Below are positions 1 through 11,140 of a stretch of 64,000 bases of DNA, piece after piece. The stretch covers positions 372,001 to 436,000 of the forward strand of contig JAHLMK010000008.1 in NCBI GenBank assembly GCA_019915135.1, read 5' to 3'. Origin of the DNA: Strobilurus pachycystidiatus (taxonomy: Eukaryota; Basidiomycota; Agaricomycetes; Agaricales; Physalacriaceae). Position 1 is the stretch's first letter, and every line of letters begins with the position of its first letter. Both the position numbers and the translations under genes were made by a program. Under the pieces are notes generated by a model, which was given only the letters and a program-made list of their open reading frames with translations, was not told the origin of the DNA and did no database searches.

Positions 1-804
1 CTCAGCAGCGACGCCTTCCCTGATCCTCCCGTGGTCAATCAATCCATCACTGTCCTTCATGCCTCCGACGTTCGTTTCGTGGAAAGAATATCTCTTCCCT
101 CCCTCCGAGAGCTGCACATTGATAGAAGGCACAAGCAACACACTATGGCTTGCCCCCGCCAGATGATCAGCGCAATTGCCAGGCTTTTGGCAAATTCAAA
201 TTGCCAGCTGGAGGTGCTGGAAGTCCACGACGCACAGGACTTCGACGCACTTTGCAAAGTGCTGCAGTTTGCATCTCATCTTCGTGTTCTTGACCTTCGC
301 TACACTATATGGAGCAGTGGCGAGGATGTTTGCCTCTCAAAAGTTTGGGGCTACCTTGCAGGCTCCTCCGTTGCGCCAGATCTTGAGAGCGTGGTGATCA
401 CTATCACAGATCGTGTCAGGGCACCTGGCAACAATGAGTCCGATCCCGACTTTGCTTCTTGCCCTATTTGCTTTTTGGGAGCGCACTTCACCAACTTCCT
501 CCATGCGCGCTGGGTTGTACCTTCCAACAAAGATTCTGGAGGTGACCCAGTGGCTGCTACTGTCCAGATTCAGCATATACATATCAAAGTTGGATTCCCG
601 TGTTTGTTTTACGATGATGAGGAAGACATGTTTGAGAGCGACGAAGTGTCTTTGATGGAGAAGTTGAAGGTGTACAAGGAGGAAGGTCTGGACATATCTA
701 TCACGACAGAAGGGATCTTTCCTCCCCTCGGTGGCTACAAGTTGCAGCACGGTTTTGACTATGGAGATCTGCCTGATGGTGGAAGAATTATGACATATGT
801 TTAG
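1..804 (+). CDS. F-box/LRR-like protein, C-terminal part (5' end outside window)
   Basis: The reading frame is open from the first base of the window to a TAG at 802-804 and has no ATG near its beginning, so this is the 3' part of a gene that starts to the left. The visible 267 or so residues show leucine-rich stretches such as LPSLRELHID and HLRVLDLRYT, then an acidic segment (DDEEDMFESDE) and a tail without hydrophobic segments. This pattern matches the C-terminal half of the very numerous F-box/LRR-like proteins of Agaricomycetes, which usually act as substrate receptors of SCF ubiquitin ligases. No F-box is visible because it would lie upstream, so the family call is an inference from the leucine pattern and the general look of the protein. 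Confidence 0.55.
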   Translation, partial: LSSDAFPDPPVVNQSITVLHASDVRFVERISLPSLRELHIDRRHKQHTMACPRQMISAIARLLANSNCQLEVLEVHDAQDFDALCKVLQFASHLRVLDLRYTIWSSGEDVCLSKVWGYLAGSSVAPDLESVVITITDRVRAPGNNESDPDFASCPICFLGAHFTNFLHARWVVPSNKDSGGDPVAATVQIQHIHIKVGFPCLFYDDEEDMFESDEVSLMEKLKVYKEEGLDISITTEGIFPPLGGYKLQHGFDYGDLPDGGRIMTYV

Positions 805-1590
805 ATGTAGTTCTCATAGTTATGAAGAAAAATATTATGCACAGTTTGACTCTTTGTCCTATTCCATCACGTTGATAGGCAAGTCACGAGTGGTTTGAAT
901 TTCAATTTATTCGAAGGGGTTCAAGAGTACGTAGTGATCGATTGATCCATGGATTGATCACTCGAACCCGGCTGCTGTTGATTATCTAATTAAACGTTCC
1001 ACTCTTTTCAGAACTACTGAGAGTCATGGTGGTGATGGAGCTAGGATATGATGGAAGAAGATATATATATATATATATCATTTCATGTAGCATAAAGGCA
1101 AACACTACAGCAGACGAGATGTGTGGCGAGATGAACTGCCATTGAAGTGAATCGCGTGGTTGATACCGTCGTGGACGCGTAATTCCTCGTACTACGAACT
1201 TGGGAGACTACATCAGTAGTCTTGGGCATTGTAAGATCCTCGTCGTGCTCAGAGCCCAAAGCTGAGAAGAAATTGTAAGGTAAAGCCTAATGGAGTCTTA
1301 GCATAGCGATGTACACATTGATCTCAGTCAAATGAAGATAGGTATTTGATACGCCACTTGGAGCTAGGGTCCGCTTATTCGTCAAGGTCACTCACTCGAC
1401 AAGATTAGGTAACCATGCTTGACTTGCGTACGTACAACTATAGTGCAACCATGAGCGCGAAACTTGGATTTCGAGGGAATCTTCTTCTCGCTGGCCTCCG
1501 GGCACGATTGTCCTGACTCTTCTCGGGCTGTTCCCCGAACATTTTGTCCATTGTGTCGAATTATGTTGCTCGGATTACACTACTTAGCTC
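805..1590. other. Intergenic, no gene seen; AT microsatellite
   Basis: The stretch separates the 3' ends of two converging genes. It holds a dinucleotide AT repeat of nine units at 1061-1078 and short AT-rich segments. I see no frame with coding character. Confidence 0.6.
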
Positions 1591-3923
1591 CTATCTCGGT
1601 CCATAACTCCCCCAACCAGGTATAATGAAAAATATCCTGTAAGAACGCGTCAGCACAGCTTCACGAATCACCAATGAAATGCACACGCACCATCGTAACC
1701 TATCAGGTCGGAATATGTGGAACGTCACAAGCCAGATTACTGAATCGCGGCCTGTCAGCGAATAGCGCATGAGAACGATTGACGGACGTACTGAGCTCGG
1801 AATAAGTGAAGAATCCTAGAGCGCCTCCCTTCGCGCCTGCTTTGATGTAGCGGACCGTGTCTACCCACAACTTCATGTCCTTCGGAGAGGGGCGCGCCGC
1901 TGGGTCTCTCAGGAGCGTGAGGAGGATCCGAGTGTCTAAGTAACATGTTAGTTGATAGGTTGAACAGGTTAGTGTCTTGGCGTACAAATTCCGATGTGGC
2001 TGATAAAGAACGGCGTATTAGAAGATTGCGAAGCACACCAATTCAACGACTCACATATGTCCCCTGTTGACGCAGAATGAGCGTCAGTGATCAACGGAGA
2101 CAGGAGGGCAGACTCACAGAGTCCCAAACGCATTAACGTATGCAGAATTCGTTGTGAGGATCGACCAATCTTCCGCGCAGAAGTTTTGCAGGTACAGGTT
2201 GGGCCGCTATGCGTCAATACCATCAGTTCTTGTACCGGCCACAATGACAGTTAGCCTACATCATAGTCTTTCGGGAACAAGGTCTCCTCATCGTCGAAGA
2301 AATCAAACGTTGGTTTGTTGAAGCCAGTGGCCAGGACAATCAAGTCAGCTTCGATGACCCTCTCGGCTCCTTCCTCCTTGTTGCGATCGTGAAAGACGAC
2401 GCCCTTGCCATCATCACTGAAACCCAAAGTATCGCCGCGCACATATTTGCATCGTCCTGCGCGAACGTGATCGAGGAATGTGTCGTTGAGGACGGGAGTT
2501 CCGGTGAAGAGACCATTCCCATCGCCTGTCAGCGGGACAAGGTCTTCAACGCCATGGTAGTGGGTGCGCTTGAGGAAGCTTTCCCAAAGAAAGCTGACAG
2601 TATTGCTCGAGGTAAGTGATGGTTCAGGAGAAGAAGGAAATCATATACCTCAGAGGCATCTCACGTCCGAACGGCTGAGCAGCAATCAAAGTGTCGATAA
2701 CCCAGTTACGGGGTATGATCCATTTATCGTTTCTGGCGAGTACCAGAACCTCAGGTGGCGGGTCGGGGTATTGTTTCTCTGGGACATTCGATGAGCAAAG
2801 ATCGCCATCCATTATGAGACGCCATACTCGAGCCATAAATGTGATCCATCACCCATTCGACACCTTCGACACCACTAGCACCGCTTCCCACAACGACAAC
2901 TCGGTTCATTTTGCGTACAGCACCCTCATCCAGGGTGTCGAGGTCGGAAGAGTGAACGATGATTGGTTTCTTTGGATCGCCGTCGTGTTTCTCTTCGCCC
3001 GCCGAGTCGGTTTGAGAGTCCATATATTCTTGAGCCCATTTCGGATACATGGGAGATCCACATGTACCGATCGTCACAATGACCGCGTCGTAAAGTATTG
3101 ACTCGTCGTTGTTTATGATCCAGCGGCTGCGTTCCGTGTCTTCTTGGCCCTCGTACATTTCTTTTGGCGCGCGCTTGACGGAAGTGACCGGAGTCTATGG
3201 ACATGCATATTGAGGATTATGACCATTGCGACAAAATGAGATACCAACGTTGAATTTGGTACGCTTCTCAAGACCGTATTCGCGCCAGATTCTCTCAATC
3301 TCTGAGAACACGTTCAACTTGGGAAAGCAATATCCGAAGGCCGAATACGTACGATCAAGGATTTCATCGCGATATGGGAACGTTGCTTCCCACAAAAGAG
3401 CAGGATGGAATCTAGCAACCGCACTGTAAGCTTTTGAAGGTACAGTGGCACAGCATATCCGTACCGGTACAGGATAGAGTTCAACTGCAGACCGCTCGTC
3501 CGATTGACGTTTCTCCAGATGCCACCCAGACCTTTCTCCTTTGATTTCTGCTCGAAGATTGTGACATCGAAGTTGTGTGCAATACAGTGACTGACGTTCG
3601 CGTTAGTTAGGACGGGTGATGTCAGATAGTCGACGCTCACGCTGCGCTAGACACTCCACTCAAGCCAGTACCTATGACGGCGATCTTGCCGTAAGGCTTG
3701 GTGGGGAAGTCGGGGGACGGTGGTAGAGGCTAGTTGATGTTTAGCTGTGAGATCGACGCATTAGTGGACAGCATACCGGCTTGAAAATCGCAATGAAGAC
3801 CTGTTGAAGGGCAATATAGAAGACGGTCCCGAGGAGCTGCAACCAGGTCCATGGCATGAGCCAAGTGAGGCCGGACTGTTTCTCGCGTGTAAACCGCGCG
3901 ATTGCATTGGTGTAAGGGGACAT
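1591..3923 (-). CDS. Flavin-containing monooxygenase-like protein, paralogue 1
   Basis: FAD/NADPH-dependent oxygenase of the class B flavoprotein type. The N-terminus (MSPYTNAIARF...) contains a hydrophobic helix around residues 20-45 that could anchor it in a membrane. The FAD motif GTGLSG follows, then GGIWRNV, the NADPH motif GSGASG and the late motif LATGF. A strict Baeyer-Villiger fingerprint is not seen; the matching segment reads KPIIVHSSDLD. About ten short introns are needed. The intron at 2779-2827 (GTATGG...CCCAG, 49 bp) resolves an apparent frameshift. The last exons restore IWLVTFHIFRPDRLRW and end at a TAG at 1591-1593. The gene is the sister of the one at 8805-11140 and sits downstream of an NTF2-like and a RidA-like gene on the same strand. 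The substrate cannot be told from sequence. Confidence 0.85.
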
Positions 3924-4528
3924 GATGAGAAGGAGGATAATCTGAGAGAACTACGTTGCGCGAGGTCGCCATTTTATGTGAGGCCACACATAATAATTTC
4001 TGGACATTGCTCGCCGCAATGCATTCCTATCCTGGTCCATTCCATCATCAGTGACGCATAAGCCGTCCAAAATCACGTTCGACGCGAAGACATAGGCGAA
4101 GGCTGCTTTCATGTGAAGACTGTCCGAGCCTCATGGCCGTGGTTGGGGTGAGAGAGCAAAGTTGATGGTCGTCACTCGCGCGTCAAGCGTCAACTTTCCT
4201 TTCCGGGTTCGAACTTTCGAATTCTCAACACCAGAACGCAACATACTTTTACTCTTGTTGAATAGAGTCTCGGGTTAACACCTATTTTCAAGCACTGCTG
4301 TTCTCTCTTGACACACAAGATTATCACAGACGGTAGGCCGGACAGTACTAGGTTCGCAAACTCCACACATCGCTGTCGTTCTATGCGCTATGTATAGATT
4401 TTTGACGTTCGTGCCGTACTGCTACGTCAATAACGTTATCCTTTAAGATTCTTCCTCCATCGTATATCTTCAGCGAGATTGCACCATTGTCCATTCTGAA
4501 TCGACGAACATCCGCCCCGAACGTATTT
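3924..4528. other. Intergenic, upstream of monooxygenase 1
   Basis: Promoter-side region of monooxygenase 1 and 3' side of the NTF2-like gene. No reading frame with coding character and no repeat was seen. Confidence 0.5.
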
Positions 4529-5301
4529 CTATCTTCTTTTCTGATCAGTAGCCAGCGGACCTTTCATTCCTGTAACACCGAGCGTATTGGCTACCGCCGC
4601 ACAAGCGTCCGATACCCACGTTGATGTTGCCAGATAAAGACGAACAAAAGGGATCAAGGGAGGGACGAGCAAGGCCATAAAGTCCTGAACTCGTTCGATC
4701 AGCGCCAGGCAGAGCATGCACTGAAGGATTCAAGCCTACGTCTGGGTGATAGAAATCCTCCTGCACAGCAACGTAATGGAGGCCGTCGACTTCTGTAAGT
4801 GTAAAGTGAACGATGAGCCTAAAGAAGTTTGCTCAGTCGAACGGCACGCCGATGTAAATCTACTGGGCGGACCGTGAAGGGACATGTCTAAACGGAGAGA
4901 TGCGTAGGTGAAAACTTTGAACGACCTCGACAACAAGCAGATTTTCCTCCTTGTTGTACGCTGGAGAAATGGTGAGAGGATCAAGGTGGCATTCTTCGCG
5001 ACATGTACATACCAAGCACCTTGACTTCTGCATCGACTTTCGGAGACATGACTCGGTACCACCTAGAGTAAGACGTGCGTCAGGACTTGCACAGAAGGTG
5101 CTTTGAGACAGCAACATACCGGTATATACCTAACAGGCGTTCCCTCGAACCTGGACCCGGCGTCACTGCACATACTGGATGCCGAAATCCAACATCTGGA
5201 GTTAGATAGCGATGTACGGTGGCGGTCTGCGCTTCGGAGGAAGGCGCCGCCCAAAGAATTTTGGAAAAGATGTCGCCTATTTCACGAACGGGGTCCTGCA
5301 T
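4529..5301 (-). CDS. SigF-like NTF2-like domain protein
   Basis: Small fungal protein with an NTF2/SnoaL-type fold. The first exon begins MQDPVREIGDIFSKIL and contains YLTPDVGFRHP, the usual start of the family. Splicing GT...TAG brings in WYRVMSPKVDAEVKVL, the conserved second segment. Further exons give YNKEENLLVVEVVQSFHLRI, then LTEVDGLHYVAVQEDFYHPD, and finally a hydrophobic C-terminal helix starting DFMALLVPPLIPFVRLYL, typical of these proteins and possibly a membrane anchor. Four introns of about 50-55 bp are inferred. The biochemical role of the family is not established; related folds include cyclases and hydratases. It lies between monooxygenase 1 and the RidA-like gene, all on the minus strand. 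Confidence 0.8.
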
Positions 5302-5646
5302 ATTCTGGGGAAGGTGGAGATGTACCGCTGTGAAGTCGCGTTCATTTATAGAGGTCCGATGGTGACATCATGCATTATGGTAGACCCTAGCAGTTGAAAG
5401 TTTCTGCAGCGGCACAAGACCTGATTCCGGCATGCTGTATCTGATTTCTTGATGAGCATGTATCTCAGCACCCCGGATGACTGAAGGTACGCGTCTTGTC
5501 AAGGCTTGAGACCGAGAATACTCGTGAGCACGCGACCTTTCCTGCTGCACGTAGCCAAACGCTTCCATTACGAGTCTCGTAGGGAAAGTGATCCAATACA
5601 ATCTATTCAGGTCTCATACAAGCGAGTTTACAAACTACAATTGTGA
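5302..5646. other. Intergenic between NTF2-like and RidA-like genes
   Basis: About 345 bp that must hold the promoter of the NTF2-like gene and the 3' untranslated region of the RidA-like gene. Nothing else was recognised. Confidence 0.5.
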
Positions 5647-6332
5647 TTAGCTAGACGAACCCCGAAGAAAGGCAAGGAAAGCGTACGTTGCAATAGCCTC
5701 GATCTCTACTAGGACATCTTTGGGCAGCCTGCTAACCTCGACGCACGACCGCGCAGGCTTGTGGTTTCCAAACGCAGCCTCGTACAACGCGTTTATTTTG
5801 GCAAAGTCGTTCATGTCTTTGATGAAGACCTGTTCACAGCACCTTAGATGAGATTTTGAAACGCGATTCAACAACGCACCGTGCATTTGGCAACCTTTCC
5901 CATCTCCGATCCAGAAGCCTCGACGACGGCGGAGAGGTTCTTGAAGACCTGTGTTGTCTGCGCTTCAACGCCGCCCTCGACGACGGTCATGGTCTGGGGA
6001 TCGAGAGGGATGCATCCGGAGAGAAAGACGAGGTTGCCGGCCTTCATCGCCTGGACATACGGGCCAATTGCCGCCGGGGCGTCTGGGCATCGCTTCAATC
6101 AGGGTACGGGAGCGGTGGTCACGCGATGCTACCCACTGGAGGTGGCGACGGCGGTCAGAGACGCGTGCGTGGAGATGGACATGGGGCGGCAACGAGGCTG
6201 TGGTCGGTGAACGAAGGCAAGACGAGTCAGAAAGCGGACTCTGGCCGCGGCCAAGATGGAAGAGGACATGGATGGCAAAGTCCGGTGTTTGCTGCTGCTT
6301 GCTAGAAGGAGCACCGAGTACAGAAACGGCAA
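5647..6332 (-). CDS. RidA (YjgF/YER057c/UK114) family protein
   Basis: RidA proteins hydrolyse reactive enamine/imine intermediates such as 2-aminoacrylate. The core is plain: [46 protein letters not shown], then after an intron [17 protein letters not shown] and the C-terminal [20 protein letters not shown], which carries the family's conserved Arg and Glu. The 5' exon encodes a basic leader ([10 protein letters not shown]... or, from an inner ATG at 6269, [14 protein letters not shown]...) that could be a mitochondrial targeting sequence. A 50-bp intron (GTAGCA...CCCAG, branch CTGAT) joins it to the core. The tandem transposable element begins only about 20 bp upstream of the first ATG, so the native promoter has been pushed away or replaced. 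The family call is firm; the exact start is not. Confidence 0.85.
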
Positions 6333-6343
6333 GTGCGCTGGTC

Positions 6344-6352
6344 TAAAGAGTA
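6344..6352. repeat. 9-bp target-site duplication, left copy
   Basis: TAAAGAGTA directly precedes the left end GGCT of the first element copy and is repeated directly after the right end AGCC of the second copy at 8757-8765. Confidence 0.85.
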
Positions 6353-7551
6353 GGCTCTTAAATCAAGCCCGTTCAGACCTAAGTCCCAATACGGACTTGG
6401 GTCATTTCACATGCGATCTTCGGGTCGACAGTTCGATTACAGCTCTGGCCATGACTTAGCCGTTCTATCCAGGTGCCAGCAACAGTCCGCCGTTGTCCGT
6501 TGGAATTAGGATAGAGACACAGTACGTCTATTCTTTACTATACCGCAGTCTTTCGGAGCATCAGAGAGCGGGATCCTCTTACAGATGAATAATATAGATC
6601 GTGTTGTATTGCGGACCACATGAAGAATAGAGAGCTACGAATATACAATGAGCTCACCGTCGTCCTGGAAGTGGTAAGGATGGGCAGTATAGTATATCTC
6701 ATTGCTGCTGTCTGGAGCTGTTGATGCGTCCTTGTCGATGTGCCCGCCTCGTCCTCGTTGTGTATGACTCGTTGCCCTCGTTGTTCTCGTTCTCGTGCGC
6801 ACCACGTCATCCTCGTCTTTGTGCTCGTACCGTACCCGTGCTCGCCAGCTTCGTTGTTCCATCGTCCTTGCGCTCACGTCGTTCCGTCATCTCGCTGGTG
6901 GTCGTGCTCGCCGTTGTGCTCGTCCCATTGTCCTGCTCGTAGTCAAGCTTGCATGGTGGTTGCGCTTGTCTCACTGCTATGGTTATACGCTTGTCCGAGG
7001 GCAGAGAGGCGAGTAAGCCTCGAACCAGGTAGGTGTTGGCATTGCGCGCTACTGCAACAGTACTGAATGTCTTGAGCGCCGACGTCGACTGAAGAGTGCC
7101 GTCAGTGCGTGCGGCGATGCGAGGCCTTCATAGTGTTGTCCAAAATGAGCCGCGCCGAGGCCAGTAAGAGAAAGAGAGGATGGTGGTGGTGGTGGTGGTC
7201 AATTGCGAGAGAGGTTTCCAGCAATGTCGGCACGATCGGCACGAAAATAATCTTATCGAGATAGAAATCTTGAAAACAATTGGCTGCGTCCCAAGTCCAA
7301 AACTGGAGCGATCTCCGGATGGACATAGGCTTGAAAACCAAACCCAAGCCATTTCGGCACTTCGGTCGCACTTGGATTCAAGATTCAAAACAGTCATTAT
7401 TCGCTACCTACAGCGTTCGGCATCAAACAAAGCGGTGAATATATCGACAGCTACATTCTTAAATCTCTCCCTTCTCTCTTTTTTCCCTCTCTTCTCGCAA
7501 CTTGAAAAAACTTGAAAAACACCCCGTCTGAACAGACTTAGGACATAAGCC
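6353..7551. mobile_element. Non-autonomous TIR DNA transposon, copy 1 (1,199 bp)
   Basis: The element starts GGCTCTTAAATC and ends with the complement of GGCTTATGTCC. The first and last 26 bases match at about 17 positions and both terminal blocks contain GTTCAGAC. A subterminal hairpin (GACCTAAGTCC / GGACTTGGGTC) lies at 6376-6403, and CTAAGTC recurs at the right end. The interior has a TGG microsatellite near 7181 and no frame resembling a transposase, so it must rely on an enzyme encoded elsewhere. The 9-bp duplication would fit Mutator-like elements, but superfamily membership cannot be shown without a related autonomous copy. Confidence 0.8.
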
Positions 7552-7557
7552 AGAGTA

Positions 7558-8756
7558 GGCTCTTAAATCAAGCCCGTTCAGACCTAAGTCCCAATACGGA
7601 CTTGGGTCATTTCACATGCGATCTTCGGGTCGACAGTTCGATTACAGCTCTGGCCATGACTTAGCCGTTCTATCCAGGTGCCAGCAACAGTCCGCCGTTG
7701 TCCGTTGGAATTAGGATAGAGACACAGTACGTCTATTCTTTACTATACCGCAGTCTTTCGGAGCATCAGAGAGCGGGATCCTCTTACAGATGAATAATAT
7801 AGATCGTGTTGTATTGCGGACCACATGAAGAATAGAGAGCTACGAATATACAATGAGCTCACCGTCGTCCTGGAAGTGGTAAGGATGGGCAGTATAGTAT
7901 ATCTCATTGCTGCTGTCTGGAGCTGTTGATGCGTCCTTGTCGATGTGCCCGCCTCGTCCTCGTTGTGTATGACTCGTTGCCCTCGTTGTTCTCGTTCTCG
8001 TGCGCACCACGTCATCCTCGTCTTTGTGCTCGTACCGTACCCGTGCTCGCCAGCTTCGTTGTTCCATCGTCCTTGCGCTCACGTCGTTCCGTCATCTCGC
8101 TGGTGGTCGTGCTCGCCGTTGTGCTCGTCCCATTGTCCTGCTCGTAGTCAAGCTTGCATGGTGGTTGCGCTTGTCTCACTGCTATGGTTATACGCTTGTC
8201 CGAGGGCAGAGAGGCGAGTAAGCCTCGAACCAGGTAGGTGTTGGCATTGCGCGCTACTGCAACAGTACTGAATGTCTTGAGCGCCGACGTCGACTGAAGA
8301 GTGCCGTCAGTGCGTGCGGCGATGCGAGGCCTTCATAGTGTTGTCCAAAATGAGCCGCGCCGAGGCCAGTAAGAGAAAGAGAGGATGGTGGTGGTGGTGG
8401 TGGTCAATTGCGAGAGAGGTTTCCAGCAATGTCGGCACGATCGGCACGAAAATAATCTTATCGAGATAGAAATCTTGAAAACAATTGGCTGCGTCCCAAG
8501 TCCAAAACTGGAGCGATCTCCGGATGGACATAGGCTTGAAAACCAAACCCAAGCCATTTCGGCACTTCGGTCGCACTTGGATTCAAGATTCAAAACAGTC
8601 ATTATTCGCTACCTACAGCGTTCGGCATCAAACAAAGCGGTGAATATATCGACAGCTACATTCTTAAATCTCTCCCTTCTCTCTTTTTTCCCTCTCTTCT
8701 CGCAACTTGAAAAAACTTGAAAAACACCCCGTCTGAACAGACTTAGGACATAAGCC
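7558..8756. mobile_element. Non-autonomous TIR DNA transposon, copy 2 (1,199 bp, apparently identical)
   Basis: Same sequence as the copy at 6353-7551, shifted by exactly 1,205 bp. I found no difference on reading through, and all short frames are the same. The two copies are in the same orientation and are separated by AGAGTA (7552-7557), the last six bases of the 9-bp target duplication. The right end is 48 bp past the stop codon of monooxygenase 2. Confidence 0.85.
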
Positions 8757-8765
8757 TAAAGAGTA
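8757..8765. repeat. 9-bp target-site duplication, right copy
   Basis: TAAAGAGTA follows the right terminal AGCC of the second element copy and equals 6344-6352. Confidence 0.85.
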
Positions 8766-8804
8766 GTCTATCTATAAATTCTATTTTGTCCGTTGCCGAT
8801 GTGT

Positions 8805-11140
8805 CTATTTCGGCCCATGTACACCCCATCCCTGCATAATGAAAAAGATCCTTGAAATGCGCGTCAACACAGCGCTACAAACAGAAGACAAGAGAAGCGC
8901 ACCACCGCAATCTATCTGGCCGGAACAGGTGGAACGTCAGCAGCCAAATCGCTAGGAAACATCGCGCATTAGCGAAGGACGCAAAATGAGCAATGGAAAG
9001 ATGTACTTAGTTCCGCGTACGTGAAAAATCCTAGGGCACCACCCTGGGCGCCGCTCTTGATGTAACGAAGTACGTCCACCCAAAGCTTCATGTCCTTGGG
9101 AGACGGGCGTGCCCCTTGGTCCAAGAGGAATGTGAGAAGAATGCGCGTATCTATGTGGCAGACTGGTCAGTACAGACACGAAGACGTCCAGCTTCATAAC
9201 ATACAGATTCCGATATGGCTTGCAGATGAGTATCTGTCAGACATATCCTCGAAACACAAAATCAAGAAGCTCACAAATGGCCACTGTTAGCGAGTTTCAG
9301 TGTCAAGATCGTCAGAATGGAGATACGAGACTTACACAGTCCCGATAGCGTTGATATACGCCGAGTTTGTCGTAAGAATTGACCAGTCCTCTGTGCTGAA
9401 GTTTTGCAAATACAGATTGGGTCTCTGCACGCTGTTAGTTTCACAAGCACACCGTCATTCGAGAACGCACATCATAATCTTTCGGGAACACTGTCTCCTC
9501 TTCCTCAAAGAAATCAATCGTCGGTTTCTTGAATCCTGTGGCAAGGACAATCAGGTCAGCTTCTATGACCCTTTCGTCTCCATCCTCTGTGTTCCGCTCG
9601 TGGAAGACAACACCCTTGCCATCATCGCTGAAGCGGAGCGTATCTCCGCGAACGTATTTGCAGCGTCCTTCGCGTACATGCCCAAGAAACGTGTCATTCA
9701 GAACGGGGGTTCCAGTAAAGAGACCGCGTCCGTCATCAGGAACAAGGTCCTCGACACCATGATAGTGGAAGTGTTTGAGAAAGCCTTCCCAGAGGAAGCT
9801 ACGAAAGTATCGCGGAGACATCAGCCAAAGTCAGTAAAGACGAAGGATAATATCAGACCTCAAAGGCATCTGTCGGCCAAACGGCTGGCAGGCAATCAAA
9901 GTGTCGACGACAAAGTTACGAGGTAGAATCCATTTATCGCTCCTGGCGAGCATCATGACCTCCGGAGGCGGATTCGAATATTGCTTGTCTAGGAAGATTG
10001 TTAAGGACCCCGGGTGCTTTTGAGCAAATATGTGCGCCTTACTCGTTCCATAGATATGGTCCATAACCCATTCGACACCTTCAATACCACTGGCCCCACT
10101 TCCTACAACGATCACGCGCTTCATGTTGCGAACAGTGCCTTCCTCCAGAGTGTCTAGCTCAGAAGAGTGGACGATGATCGGGTTCTTTGAACCGCCATCG
10201 TGTTTTTGTCCGGTTCTGGGCGAGCTGGAATTCTGATCATCGATGTACTCTTGGGCCCATGGTGGGTACATGGGAGGACCGCAGGTTCCAATGGTGACGA
10301 TGACTGCGTCGTAGAGTGTCGAGTCGTCATTGTTGATGATCCAACGACTGCGTTCATTGTCCTTCTCGTCTTGATACATCTCTTTGGGAGCGCGTTTGAT
10401 GGACGTGACTTGGGTCTAAGGATAAATTTAGCGGGATAGACGTCGTGTTATGGTGGACCAGTACTGACGTCGAATCTGGTGCGCTCCTCGAGGTTGTATT
10501 CACGCCAAAGCTTTTCGATCTCTGAAGCTAGTGTGAGTCAAGAAACTGATTCGCCAGAACTTGAACGTACGCCCAAGGATTTCGTCGCGATGGGGAAAGC
10601 CACGTTCCCACAAAACGCCTGGATGGAACCTGGAAGTCGTGGCATAAGCTAGCGGACAGCTAAGAGAGGATAGATGCGCACCGATAAAGTATAGAGTTGA
10701 GCTGCAACCCGCTGGTCCTATTCACGTTTCTCCAGATGCCGCCGAGGCCCTTCTCTCGCGACTTCTGCTCAAATATTGTCACGTCAAAGTTGTGGCCAAT
10801 ACAATGTCTGCGTTGATGGTAAGTTCAGAGGTCCATTGGGGGGCAAAGGACGCGTACGCTGCGCTGGATATTCCGGTCATGCCTGTACCTATGACGGCGA
10901 TCTTTCCGGAAGGCTTGGTGGGGAAGTCGGGAGAGAGTGGCAAGGGCTACGCTGCGTTCAGCACCAAGATATCACAAGACGATAGCGACGCACTGGCTTG
11001 AAAAGTGCGATGATGGCCTGCTGCACAGCGACATAGAAGACGGTGCCGACAAGCTGCAGCCATGTCCAGGGAATGAGCCAGGCGAGGCTGAAGCTTTTCT
11101 CGCGTACAAAACGCGCGATAACGCTGGTGTAGGCGGACAT
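8805..11140 (-). CDS. Flavin-containing monooxygenase-like protein, paralogue 2
   Basis: Paralogue of the gene at 1591-3923 with the same start (MSAYTSVIARFVREK), the same hydrophobic helix (LIPWTWLQLVGTVFYVAV), an FAD-binding N-terminal part, NADPH motif GSGASG and late motif LATGF. The exon pattern is also the same. The intron at 9989-10042 (GTAAGG...CCTAG with branch CTTAAC) is 54 bp, free of stops and a multiple of three, so it looks coding although the paralogue shows it is an intron. The last exons restore IWLLTFHLFRPDRLRW and IFFIMQGWG, ending at TAG 8805-8807. It presumably oxidises a lipophilic or amine-type substrate; the substrate is unknown. The TIR element ends just downstream. 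Confidence 0.85.

Noticed and set aside
1061..1078. AT repeat as a functional element
   Set aside because: A plain microsatellite; nothing around it suggests a role.
2751..2836. Apparent frameshift in monooxygenase 1 compared with paralogue 2
   Set aside because: A 49-bp GT-AG intron restores the frame, and the paralogue has an intron at the same place.
6538..8720. Duplicated open frames of 73-111 codons as possible genes
   Set aside because: They overlap on all strands inside the non-autonomous element, have no recognisable domain and are products of biased sequence.
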